Below are positions 1 to 6,885 of a stretch of 48,634 nt of DNA, piece after piece (within the stretch, counting starts at the first letter, position 1; each line of letters opens with the position of its first letter). Position numbers and translations under genes: made by a program. The DNA comes from Phycisphaerae bacterium. GTDB lineage: Bacteria; Planctomycetota; Phycisphaerae; Phycisphaerales; SM1A02. The notes under the pieces were generated by a model. The model had not been told where the DNA came from. It was given only the letters and a program-made list of their open reading frames with translations, and did not search any database. Where the stretch lies: assembly GCA_002718515.1 (NCBI GenBank), contig PBEX01000006.1, positions 1 to 48,634 on the forward strand, in the 5' to 3' direction.

Positions 1-249
1 GATTTGTTAGCATAAATGGTAAGGAAATGAGTTAAAATATTTTCAGTTTTTGTTACCATAATTCTCTGTTTTATAATTTTCATTTTTGTTACCATTTTAG
101 GTGTCATATTTTTTTATTTATTTTTATTTTTGTTACCATGTTTTGTAAAGTACATTTGTAAGTACAGATGTAACGTACAAAATCTCCCAATTTATATTTT
201 ATTTGTGTCAAAAATATTTTATATTTGTCACCAATTATGCTGTAAATTA
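1..249. repeat. AT-rich flank with three copies of a TTTTTGTTACCAT motif
   Basis: This stretch holds no gene I can support. The 13-base string TTTTTGTTACCAT occurs exactly at 47-59, 83-95 and 127-139, with start-to-start spacings of 36 and 44 bases. A looser variant (TTTGTCACCAAT) lies near 225-237, and the complementary ATGGTAAG is at 16-23. It follows the stop of the minus-strand gene at 250-1479, so it could be a 3' region or the promoter of a gene beyond the window edge. Confidence 0.5.
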
Positions 250-1479
250 TTATAAATTATCTTCATTATTTGTATTTTTGCTGTAACTATTATTACTCTT
301 ACGATAAGATGATTTTTTTGTCTTATTTTTTGATCTATTATTACCATATTTGGTATTATATTTTACACTATTCTTATTATTTTCAAAATCATTTTTAGGA
401 TCTAAAAAATCGTATATTTTTGCCAATTTTTCTTCCTGATCTTTATATTTTTTTTTATTTCTTTTCTTTTCAAATTTTTTTTTTATTATAAAATCTTCAA
501 AACTATTATATTTTGAAATATCTGCATTTGTCAAAGTATTATCACTACTATTTCTATTTTTTATTGATCTTAATATTAATTCATTCATCTTAGGTCCCAA
601 ATTTAAAACATGTTCATATATATCTCTTGTTGATTTATCTAACGAATAATTTGAATTATTATTAATTTCTTCTTCAAAATTACGATGTATATGATGTAAT
701 AATAATGATTTAGAATTCTCTCCCCTTGATAAATAATTTCCATATAATTTGGAAAAATATTGATCTAATTCTTGATTTGATTGTATTTTATCTAATATTG
801 CTTGTAAAGTAAGAGTCATTATACCCCTATCTCCTTCGCGAATATCTCTTATCTTTTCATTTAATTTTAATCTTTTTTCATTTATCTCTTTTAATTTATC
901 TTTATATTTCTCTAATGAGGATAATGATTCGTATACTAATATCTCTTTTCTTAATCTATATAAATCATTTCCAGAAGATAATAATCTTTTTATTGCATTA
1001 TCATACCCTATCATATATTTTGATAAAATTAAAAATATAACTATTTCAAAAAACATTGCTTCTTCATAAATATATTTTTTTTTCATATTATGTTTTCTTT
1101 TATATTCTCTTGAAAGTTCTAAATAATTATCTATAAAAAAATCCATTAATTTTTTTAATAGTTCATTAATACTTTCATCCTTTTTATTATCAATTTCTTT
1201 TACCTTTATACTTTTAATATATTCTAATGTTTTATCCAATTTTTTTATTTCTTTTACGTGTTTTTCTATTTCCTTTTTTTCATTTATTTTTTTAATTAAA
1301 TCTTCTTTTAATTTTATTATTTCTTTATTTATTCCATTAGATATATTTATTAAATCTTCCATTTTTACATCATTTCTATTTAAACTGTGATTCGCAATCT
1401 TTGTTACTATTAATTTATTTGGTCTATTTGATTTTTTTGTTTTATTTTGTTTTGATTTTCTATAATATTTTGTTGACAT
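250..1479 (-). CDS. Basic coiled-coil protein of unknown function
   Basis: I do not recognise this 409-residue protein. Its N-terminus (about 1-35) and C-terminus (about 335-409) are rich in Lys, Arg, Asn and Ser, with NKTKKS/KNKTKKSS strings typical of giant-virus proteins. The middle is helical: charged heptad-like stretches at about 45-110 and 190-215, and a mixed hydrophobic segment around 140-160 (FFEIVIFLILSKYMIGY) that looks like a buried helix rather than a clear membrane span. The basic tails suggest nucleic-acid binding or virion packaging, but this is inference. It is transcribed away from the synthetase-like gene at 1803, and the 323-base gap between them carries a structured element. 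The start is the only ATG that gives the full open frame. Confidence 0.75.
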   Translation of the reverse strand: MSTKYYRKSKQNKTKKSNRPNKLIVTKIANHSLNRNDVKMEDLINISNGINKEIIKLKEDLIKKINEKKEIEKHVKEIKKLDKTLEYIKSIKVKEIDNKKDESINELLKKLMDFFIDNYLELSREYKRKHNMKKKYIYEEAMFFEIVIFLILSKYMIGYDNAIKRLLSSGNDLYRLRKEILVYESLSSLEKYKDKLKEINEKRLKLNEKIRDIREGDRGIMTLTLQAILDKIQSNQELDQYFSKLYGNYLSRGENSKSLLLHHIHRNFEEEINNNSNYSLDKSTRDIYEHVLNLGPKMNELILRSIKNRNSSDNTLTNADISKYNSFEDFIIKKKFEKKRNKKKYKDQEEKLAKIYDFLDPKNDFENNKNSVKYNTKYGNNRSKNKTKKSSYRKSNNSYSKNTNNEDNL

Positions 1480-1802
1480 AATTGATTTCTATACTAAACT
1501 AATATATAATGATATTTTATTATTTGAAGATTTATTATTTTTTTATATTTTTATGATAAAAAAAAGTCTCAAAATGACACCATAATAGCTGCGGAACAGA
1601 TTAGTTTATTTAGTGATTTTTATTTTCTCACTCATTTTTAGAATAAAATTTAAAAAACGTCCAGCTATGCTGGAATTGGACGAAGTCCATAGTTTTTTAA
1701 ATTGATATAAGGCTTGTAATTCAACATTTGTTCAACTTCAAAAAATAATATAAATAGTGCATTATTATTATATAAATAATATATATACACTTATATTGTA
1801 TA
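1480..1802. other. Divergent intergenic region
   Basis: This gap separates the minus-strand gene ending its 5' side at 1479 from the plus-strand gene starting at 1803, so both promoters should lie here. Both ends are almost pure A/T (1495-1560 and 1740-1800), and the centre holds the folded element at 1647-1703. I see no open frame or RNA gene of a known type. Confidence 0.5.
1647..1703. repeat. Nested inverted repeats able to form a three-way junction
   Basis: The outer arms AATTTAAAAAAC (1647-1658) and GTTTTTTAAATT (1692-1703) are perfect 12-base complements. Inside are two short perfect hairpins: CCAGC-tat-GCTGG (1661-1673) and TGGAC-gaa-GTCCA (1677-1689). Together they form a T-shaped fold. 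GTCCA at 1659-1663 can instead pair with TGGAC at 1677-1681, giving an alternative structure. The GC-rich inner arms stand out in a nearly all-A/T spacer. A mobile-element remnant, a structured RNA or a recombination site are all possible. Confidence 0.65.
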
Positions 1803-2696
1803 ATGGCTTCTATGGTAACTACAACTCCCGAATCTTCTTCTGTACCAAAAATTGGTATGATTGATCCTGCTGACTTTGATAAGGCTGTTAGTATGATGCG
1901 TGCTTTCTTTACATCAAAGGGATTTGTAGAGGTTCATACACAAACTCGTCTTAGTATTCTTGCTGCATGTGAGGACCCTAAAACTATCTCTACTTATGAT
2001 TATGCTGGTCAGGTATGGCCGCTTCCACAAACTGGTCAAATGTGGCTAGAGTATGAGATGCTTACTAATCCTGATCGTGCTCCTGGATACTTTTGTGTAA
2101 GTACCAGTTACCGTAATGAGCCAGACCCTGTTCCTGGGCGTCACGATAAGATTTTCCCCATGTTTGAGTTTGAACTTAAGGGTGGAATGGAGGATCTTAT
2201 CCATCTTGAGCGTGAACTTCTTGAACATCTTGGATTTAAGACTCCAAAGGGTGATGTAGACTACCCTCGTGGAAAATATGTTGATGTTGCTGAGGGTTAT
2301 GGTGTTACTGAACTAGAGAATGAACATGAGGAGCAACTTGAAAAGGACCATGGTTCTGTGTTTTTCCTTACTGATTTCCCTAATTACACTTCCCCTTTCT
2401 GGAACATGAAGCAGAGTGATGAAGTTGACAATGAAGCAAAGAAGGTTGATGTTATTATTCATGGTATTGAGACGATTGGTAGTGCCGAGCGTTCTTGTGA
2501 TCCGGAGGAGATGAAGCGTCAATTCTACACTATTAGTGATGGAGGTTACTCTGATATTCTTTTCAGCAAGTTCTCCAAGGCCCGAGTTGAGGCAGAGCTT
2601 AATGAGTTCATTGGACACAAGTTCTTCAAGCGTTCTGGTGGTGGTATTGGAGTAACTCGCATGATACGTGCTTTGAAGCTTAGTGGACTTATCTAA
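1803..2696 (+). CDS. Class II aaRS catalytic-core protein, asparagine-synthetase (AS-AR)-like
   Basis: The 297-residue protein has the catalytic core of the AspRS/AsnRS/LysRS class and no anticodon-binding domain. Motif 2 is visible as SYRNEPDP...GRHDKIFPMFEFE (about residues 100-123). The segment around VDVIIHGIETIGSAERS (about 215-231) matches the AsnRS loop ending in a conserved Arg. Motif 3 is GGGIGVTRMIRALKLSGL near the C-terminus. Archaeal proteins of this size and layout (AS-AR, an AsnRS paralogue) make asparagine from aspartate and ammonia using ATP, and that is the best guess; aminoacylation or another adenylation reaction is not excluded. Its base composition is unlike its neighbours (31 G/C of 60 at 2101-2160 by count), suggesting high expression or a different origin. 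The ATG at 1803 follows an A/T-rich leader. Confidence 0.75.
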   Translation: MASMVTTTPESSSVPKIGMIDPADFDKAVSMMRAFFTSKGFVEVHTQTRLSILAACEDPKTISTYDYAGQVWPLPQTGQMWLEYEMLTNPDRAPGYFCVSTSYRNEPDPVPGRHDKIFPMFEFELKGGMEDLIHLERELLEHLGFKTPKGDVDYPRGKYVDVAEGYGVTELENEHEEQLEKDHGSVFFLTDFPNYTSPFWNMKQSDEVDNEAKKVDVIIHGIETIGSAERSCDPEEMKRQFYTISDGGYSDILFSKFSKARVEAELNEFIGHKFFKRSGGGIGVTRMIRALKLSGLI

Positions 2697-2887
2697 ATAA
2701 ACATAAATAATTAAATGTTATAAAAATTATATTAAATATTTTATTATTGAATATAATTTAAAAAACTTCTTCGTATTGATTTGTAAATAAAATAAATTCC
2801 TAGATCTTATAATCAACCTACAAATTATAATTTTATTATAAAAATTATCAAACACAAATTATAAATAAACAACAAGACAAGACAAAT
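2697..2887. other. Intergenic region with weak hairpin and arm-like repeat
   Basis: AAATTATATT (2724-2733) and AATATAATTT (2750-2759) could form a 10-base stem downstream of the synthetase-like gene, a weak terminator candidate. AATTTAAAAAACT at 2755-2767 repeats the arm of the folded element at 1647-1703 and is inverted relative to 1691-1703, so the 1803-2696 gene is bracketed by a 13-base inverted repeat. Confidence 0.35.
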
Positions 2888-2888
2888 A
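2869..2888 (+). repeat. Dispersed 20-base motif, copy 1
   Basis: ACAACAAGACAAGACAAATA occurs here exactly, running into the ATG of the patatin remnant. Identical copies lie at 4310-4329 (+) and 45787-45806 (-). The core ACAAGACAAGACA also lies inside coding sequence at 7154-7168 (-), 43561-43576, 45117-45129 and 47704-47718. Confidence 0.8.
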
Positions 2889-3049
2889 TGATTTCATTAT
2901 ATAAGATATTAGTTGGATTTATTGTTTTTGTAAATTCTTTAGCATTAAACCAACTTTCATTTAGTGGTGGTGGTTCTTTTGGTGCTGTTGAAATAGGGAT
3001 TGTGTTGTTTTATTTGTCTGATCATATTTATTTTTTGGAAACTATTTAA
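2888..3049 (+). pseudogene. Truncated patatin-like phospholipase remnant
   Basis: This 53-codon frame begins with a hydrophobic, signal-peptide-like N-terminus (about residues 1-20) followed by NQLSFSGGGSFGAVEIGIV. That is the N-terminal strand and oxyanion-hole glycine loop (GGGxxG) of patatin-like lipid acyl hydrolases. Homology ends at about residue 39, and the frame stops after 14 unrelated residues. The GxSxG nucleophile elbow and the catalytic Asp are absent, and I find no continuation in any frame of the next 290 bases. It therefore looks like the 5' end of a lost phospholipase gene left by deletion. A working signal-peptide microprotein is less likely. Confidence 0.6.
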
Positions 3050-3341
3050 TAAAATTCAATTGTTTTATTCAGTATTTATTAAATTTTTTATGAATTAGTT
3101 TTTAGTGTGCTCCCCCCCCCTATTCTTTTTTTTTAATTTGTGTTCGTACCCCCTAATTATGGTAAGAAAAAGAATAAAAAGAATATAAAAAAAGAGTATT
3201 GATTATGGTAAGGTTTTTTATCATTCTAAAAAAAAGAATAACAAAAAACAATAAAAAAGAATAAAAATGAAATGGAAAGGAATTAAAAAAAGAATAACTA
3301 TTTTTATTTAAAGAATTTTTTTATATATTTATAATATAGAT
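3050..3341. repeat. Low-complexity spacer with C9 tract and AAGAATA repeats
   Basis: The spacer contains a run of nine C near 3111-3119, rare in this AT-rich sequence, then many variants of AAAAAGAATAA between about 3165 and 3300. ATTATGGTAAG occurs at 3156-3166 and 3202-3212, and its complement at 3516-3526 inside the next gene. It should contain the promoter of the zinc-finger gene at 3342. No gene is seen. Confidence 0.45.
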
Positions 3342-4289
3342 ATGCCTGAATACACATGTAAACAGTGTAATTTTAGTACAAAATTACGTTCAAATTATTT
3401 GAGACATTTAGAAACAAATAAACATTTAAAAAGAATAAAAGCACAAACAATTGAAGTCAAGAAAAACACAGTAAACTACGTATCTGACAACAAAAAACAA
3501 CACGATTCTATGGACCTTACCATAATGGAACAAAACATGATGGGAATAAGCGAAGAACAATACTATTGTGGTTTCATTTGTAAGTACTGTTGTAGACATT
3601 TTTCATCAAGACAATCAAGAAATAGACATCAATCGAAATTCTGTAAACATAATGATCGGGTAAAATATGAAAAACTAGCTGGATTATTAAATAAAAAAGA
3701 ACAACAGATGAATGAAGACAAAGAAGAATTTTACAAAGATAAAATTGATAAATTAGAAAAACAAATAGAAAAATTAATGGATCATTTAAAAATACAAAAT
3801 GTAAATAATGGTGTTCAAATACAAGGTGATCAAAATAATACTGTTAATCTTCAACTATTGAATTATAATCAAACTGATTATGAATTTCTTAATGATAAAG
3901 ATTTCATTAAATGCATTCAACAAACGAATCATTGTGTAAAGGCACTTATTGAAAAGGTACATTTTAATAAAAATAAACCAGAAAATATGAATATATATAT
4001 TTCATGTATTAAAGGAAAATTTGTAATGGTTTATAGAGATAATAAATGGCAAATTCGGGATAGAAAACAACAAATTGATGATTTATATGAATCAAATGAA
4101 ATTATGTTGGAAAACTGGTATGAAGAATATAATGATAAATATCCTGAAATTATTAAATCATTCACTCGTTACTTAAAAAATAAAGATGAAGATGATGATT
4201 TTATTAATAACGTTAAAAATGAAATTCTGTTGATGCTATATAATAAAAGAGACCTGGTACTTATTGAACCACATAATGAAGAAATTTAA
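3342..4289 (+). CDS. C2H2 zinc-finger protein with coiled coil (giant-virus paralogue family)
   Basis: This 315-residue protein has a first finger at about residues 4-28 (YTCKQC...RHLETNKH) and a second at about 78-103 (FICKYC...RHQSKFCKH). A charged coiled coil follows at about 115-155, and then a C-terminal domain that starts near VQIQGDQNNTVNLQLLNYN and contains KPENMNIYI and a KW pair. This finger/coiled-coil/NxxI-domain layout is common in multigene families of Mimiviridae-like viruses. Function is unproven; DNA or RNA binding as a regulator is the usual inference. It lies upstream of a small membrane-protein gene on the same strand. The ATG at 3342 precedes the first finger by only four residues, supporting this start. 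Confidence 0.8.
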   Translation: MPEYTCKQCNFSTKLRSNYLRHLETNKHLKRIKAQTIEVKKNTVNYVSDNKKQHDSMDLTIMEQNMMGISEEQYYCGFICKYCCRHFSSRQSRNRHQSKFCKHNDRVKYEKLAGLLNKKEQQMNEDKEEFYKDKIDKLEKQIEKLMDHLKIQNVNNGVQIQGDQNNTVNLQLLNYNQTDYEFLNDKDFIKCIQQTNHCVKALIEKVHFNKNKPENMNIYISCIKGKFVMVYRDNKWQIRDRKQQIDDLYESNEIMLENWYEEYNDKYPEIIKSFTRYLKNKDEDDDFINNVKNEILLMLYNKRDLVLIEPHNEEI

Positions 4290-4309
4290 ATGAATATTTT
4301 TTTTATATG

Positions 4310-4329
4310 ACAACAAGACAAGACAAATA
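4310..4329 (+). repeat. Dispersed 20-base motif, copy 2
   Basis: An exact copy of ACAACAAGACAAGACAAATA between the zinc-finger gene and the small membrane-protein gene, directly before the AT hairpin at 4332-4375. Confidence 0.8.
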
Positions 4330-4331
4330 TA

Positions 4332-4375
4332 ATAAATAATATAATATTAAAAATATGATATATTATATTATTTAT
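4332..4375 (+). terminator. AT-only hairpin, 16-base stem
   Basis: ATAAATAATATAATAT (4332-4347) and ATATTATATTATTTAT (4360-4375) are perfect complements with a 12-base loop. The hairpin lies after the zinc-finger gene and ends three bases before the ATG at 4379. Mimivirus transcripts are known to end at palindromes of this kind, so 3'-end formation is the likely role. Confidence 0.55.
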
Positions 4376-4378
4376 ATA

Positions 4379-4666
4379 ATGAATAATAATGCAGAAGTAT
4401 TGCCTATAGCCTATGAAGTAGATGAAGAAAAGGTAAATAATGATACAATTGCTACTATATATGTAAATTATGAACCAAATATAGAACCATTCCAATTAGT
4501 TGAAACAAATCATATACCTTTAAGAAGAACTACTAATCAATATTATAATACTCAAATTTTTGATACAAAATTTAAAGTATTATTTATTAAACATCTTATA
4601 CAAGTTATTATTGCTATTTTAATATTTATTTTATTATTTTATGTTGTATTTGGTTATATTAATTAA
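4379..4666 (+). CDS. Small tail-anchored membrane protein
   Basis: This is a 95-residue protein starting MNNNAEVLP. It has a polar N-terminal two thirds with Asn and acidic residues and one strongly hydrophobic helix near the C-terminus (about residues 69-92, IQVIIAILIFILLFYVVF), so it should sit in a membrane with the N-terminus exposed. I chose ATG 4379 over the in-frame ATG at 4355 because the earlier one lies in the loop of the hairpin at 4332-4375 and would add only a hydrophobic MIYYIIYI. The 3' end overlaps the convergent HPRT gene by 8 bases. A virion inner-membrane protein is a reasonable guess; the family is not recognised. Confidence 0.65.
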   Translation: MNNNAEVLPIAYEVDEEKVNNDTIATIYVNYEPNIEPFQLVETNHIPLRRTTNQYYNTQIFDTKFKVLFIKHLIQVIIAILIFILLFYVVFGYIN

Positions 4667-5186
4667 TTACTACACCAATATAAGGTAGATTTCTATAATG
4701 GTTTGCTGAGTCCATACCATATCCAATTACATATTTATCTGGACAATCAAATCCAGTATAATCAATACTAACATTACGTACACGTCTTTCCTTTTTATCA
4801 AGTAGACAACATGATTTCAATGATTTTGGAAATCGGCCCTTAATAATATCCTTAATCTCATAAAGTGTATTACCTGTATCAACAATATCATCTACAATAA
4901 TTACATTCTTTCCTTGTACGTCACATGTAATATCCTGCTTAATTGTTACAACTCCGCTAGATGTTTCACTATCTCCATACGAACTAACTACCATGAATTC
5001 AATACGAACATTGTTTTTAATATATCTTACTAAATCAGCTGTGAAAATAAACCCACCTTTCAATAGACAAATAACAATAATATTATCTTCATTCTTATAA
5101 TCTTCTGTAATTTGATTACCAATAGATATAATTCTCTTCTGGATTTGGTCGTTTGTAAATAGCTTATCAATGTTTAGAGATGTCAT
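4659..5186 (-). CDS. hpt: Hypoxanthine phosphoribosyltransferase
   Basis: This 175-residue enzyme transfers the phosphoribosyl group of PRPP to hypoxanthine (and usually guanine), giving IMP/GMP in the cytosol. All family motifs are visible: LLKGG at 41-45, SSYGD at 68-72, the PRPP-binding motif VIIVDDIVDTGNT at 95-107 with catalytic Asp 103, base-contacting Lys around 131-132, and the C-terminal YVIGYGMDSANHYRNLPYIG block at 152-171. The length matches bacterial HPRT (about 175-185). It is preceded by a hairpin-bearing spacer and overlaps the convergent membrane-protein gene by 8 bases. Together with the UMP synthase at 44586 it points to viral control of nucleotide pools. The protein looks intact. 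Confidence 0.93.
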   Translation of the reverse strand: MTSLNIDKLFTNDQIQKRIISIGNQITEDYKNEDNIIVICLLKGGFIFTADLVRYIKNNVRIEFMVVSSYGDSETSSGVVTIKQDITCDVQGKNVIIVDDIVDTGNTLYEIKDIIKGRFPKSLKSCCLLDKKERRVRNVSIDYTGFDCPDKYVIGYGMDSANHYRNLPYIGVVIN

Positions 5187-5197
5187 CTTTTTTATTG

Positions 5198-5230
5198 TAT
5201 ATGATATACGTCAATGATGTATATCATATA
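5198..5230 (-). terminator. Hairpin, 12-base stem, between the Lys/Cys-repeat gene and HPRT
   Basis: TATATGATATAC (5198-5209) and GTATATCATATA (5219-5230) are perfect complements around a 9-base loop. Read on the minus strand, the hairpin follows the stop at 5260 and precedes the HPRT start codon at 5186 by 11 bases. A transcript end for the upstream gene is likely; an operator for HPRT is possible. Confidence 0.5.
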
Positions 5231-5259
5231 TTACAATAAATCTTTAATCCATTTTTTTT

Positions 5260-6357
5260 TTAATTATTTATCAAATCTTTGTACTTAGGAGGTATATATC
5301 TATCCCATTCGTTATTTGAAACATTAGATGGTGAACTAATTATTTTGGGTTGTTCTTGCATAGGAATATAATTATTAGGGGTTTCACTACGTGGTCCAAC
5401 ATTTTCAACATGTATATTTACATTTTCATTTGAAATTTTTACCTTCTTGGTTACATTTTTATTACGAGTTTTTTGTTGGGAATGCTTTTTCTTATATGAC
5501 ATATTCATATTTTTAGGTTTTCTGCAATAACCTGTTTTATGATGTCTTACCTTACCATCTTTGCAAGGTGTCTTCTTGTCATATGATTTTTTAGCATATT
5601 CTTCCTTTCTGCAATAACCAGTCTTTTCACTTCTAACCATACCAGGTGGGCAAGGGTTTTTCATTCTCTTAGCAATATTTCTCTTACTCATTAATTGTGG
5701 GCGTTTGGTAGATTTTCTTGTTTTGTTTTTTACAATACCGAATCCTTGTTCATTCCATTCATTATTATTAATATTATTAGGACTTAATCCTTTACTTCCA
5801 TTACGAATAAATAAATTAGGATCATTCATGTTTATATTTTTCATTGAACGAATCTCAGGAGTATAATTATTTAATGCTTTTTGTAATCTTTCTTTTTCTT
5901 GATTTCTAATGTTTGTTTTTTTTTGAGGACTAACGCTTTTTTTAGTTTTATTTGTTTTTCTTTTATTCATTGCCTTTACAACATCAACTAATGGTATGTT
6001 ATCAAAATAACTATTATTTGAATTATAACTTCTTATTTCATTAGAACGAGTATTTTTTTTAGGACTAACGCTTTTTTTAGTTTTATTGTTTCTAGACTTA
6101 GGTAATACAATATCACTTATTTTTGCAGGGCTCATTTTTTTCTTAAAAAATTCATCACACATTGGTAATACAACATCATTTAACTGTGCACGGGTCATAT
6201 TTTTCTTAAGAAATGTAAAACACATTTTCTTAGCAGTGTCTTTAGGTACAGTATCTAAAACATTCTGTTTTTTTGATGATCTTAAATCGCTTTCCATTGA
6301 TTTTGCGATTTTCTTTAATTGATCAACTAATTCAACCTTTCTTTGATAAGAATCCAT
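5260..6357 (-). CDS. Lysine-rich protein with CPPG-type Cys repeats
   Basis: This very basic 365-residue protein contains two copies of a short Cys repeat: NPCPPGMVRSEKTGYCRK and TPCKDGKVRHHKTGYCRK (about residues 234-280). This C-x3-G-x-V-R-x3-TG-x-C module is frequent in giant-virus proteins of unknown role. Near the N-terminus is a tandem pair, FLKKNMTRAQLNDVVLP and FFKKKMSPAKISDIVLP (about 49-85), which looks like a helical duplication. NKTKKSVSP occurs twice, matched by a perfect 27-base direct repeat in the DNA (5926-5952 and 6061-6087). No enzyme motif is seen. The charge suggests DNA or RNA binding, or packing in the virion core; the Cys repeats could form disulphides or bind zinc. 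Function is not known. Confidence 0.8.
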   Translation of the reverse strand: MDSYQRKVELVDQLKKIAKSMESDLRSSKKQNVLDTVPKDTAKKMCFTFLKKNMTRAQLNDVVLPMCDEFFKKKMSPAKISDIVLPKSRNNKTKKSVSPKKNTRSNEIRSYNSNNSYFDNIPLVDVVKAMNKRKTNKTKKSVSPQKKTNIRNQEKERLQKALNNYTPEIRSMKNINMNDPNLFIRNGSKGLSPNNINNNEWNEQGFGIVKNKTRKSTKRPQLMSKRNIAKRMKNPCPPGMVRSEKTGYCRKEEYAKKSYDKKTPCKDGKVRHHKTGYCRKPKNMNMSYKKKHSQQKTRNKNVTKKVKISNENVNIHVENVGPRSETPNNYIPMQEQPKIISSPSNVSNNEWDRYIPPKYKDLINN

Positions 6358-6379
6358 TTATAATATATATATAAATATT

Positions 6380-6814
6380 TTAAATTATTTTAATTTTTGC
6401 TATATATTCTGGTATATTTATAGGAAATATATTATTAAAAATATAATCAGTTTTAATTGCATCTACATTAATTTTAATCCTATTATTTGTTTTTGTATAA
6501 TTTATAATATTCATTGATGACTTATTAAATTTTTTTAGATCATCCATAAAATTATTTATTGTTTTTTTATTAGTTTCTAGTCCTTGCAACTTGTTAAATC
6601 CTTCATGATACATCTCTTCTTGTGTATAACCACAAATCTCTTCCCATTTTTTACTAACACAAATTATCTTATTTTTATCATTTAAAATATAATAAGCATT
6701 TTCATTATCATTCATTATTGAAGTACATAAATCATTAAAATTCTCTTCTTTATTATCATCTTTTATAAAATGATCAAAATCATCTAATAATGTAATACGT
6801 CTATCACGTTTCAT
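6380..6814 (-). CDS. PAS-domain protein resembling a LOV sensor without the photoactive Cys
   Basis: In this 144-residue protein, residues about 35-143 form a single PAS domain. The core reads like a LOV domain: a GYTQEEMYHEGFNKLQGLETN segment (split here as GYTQEEMYHEG + FNKLQGLETN) followed later by NIINYTKTNN. LOV photosensors have GRNCRFLQGPET at the same place and NYTKSG further on. Here the flavin-bonding Cys position carries Phe, and the second flavin-contact Asn is shifted, so a normal LOV photocycle is not expected. The N-terminal 35 residues are acidic (DNKEENFNDL). It could bind flavin non-covalently, bind another ligand, or act as a protein-protein module. It is set between two other minus-strand genes with gaps of 22 and 71 bases. 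Confidence 0.65.
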   Translation of the reverse strand: MKRDRRITLLDDFDHFIKDDNKEENFNDLCTSIMNDNENAYYILNDKNKIICVSKKWEEICGYTQEEMYHEGFNKLQGLETNKKTINNFMDDLKKFNKSSMNIINYTKTNNRIKINVDAIKTDYIFNNIFPINIPEYIAKIKII

Positions 6815-6885
6815 ATATATTATAATTGATTGTAGTATAATATATATTTATTTTATTAAATTATTATACAATAATAACCAAACAT

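Noticed and set aside
2046..2618. Minus-strand open frames inside the synthetase-like gene
   Set aside because: The plus-strand frame carries class II motifs throughout; the antisense frames have no recognisable features.
4355..4378. Start of the small membrane protein at ATG 4355
   Set aside because: This ATG is in the loop and second arm of a 16-base hairpin and adds only MIYYIIYI; the next ATG at 4379 directly follows the hairpin as in other genes here.
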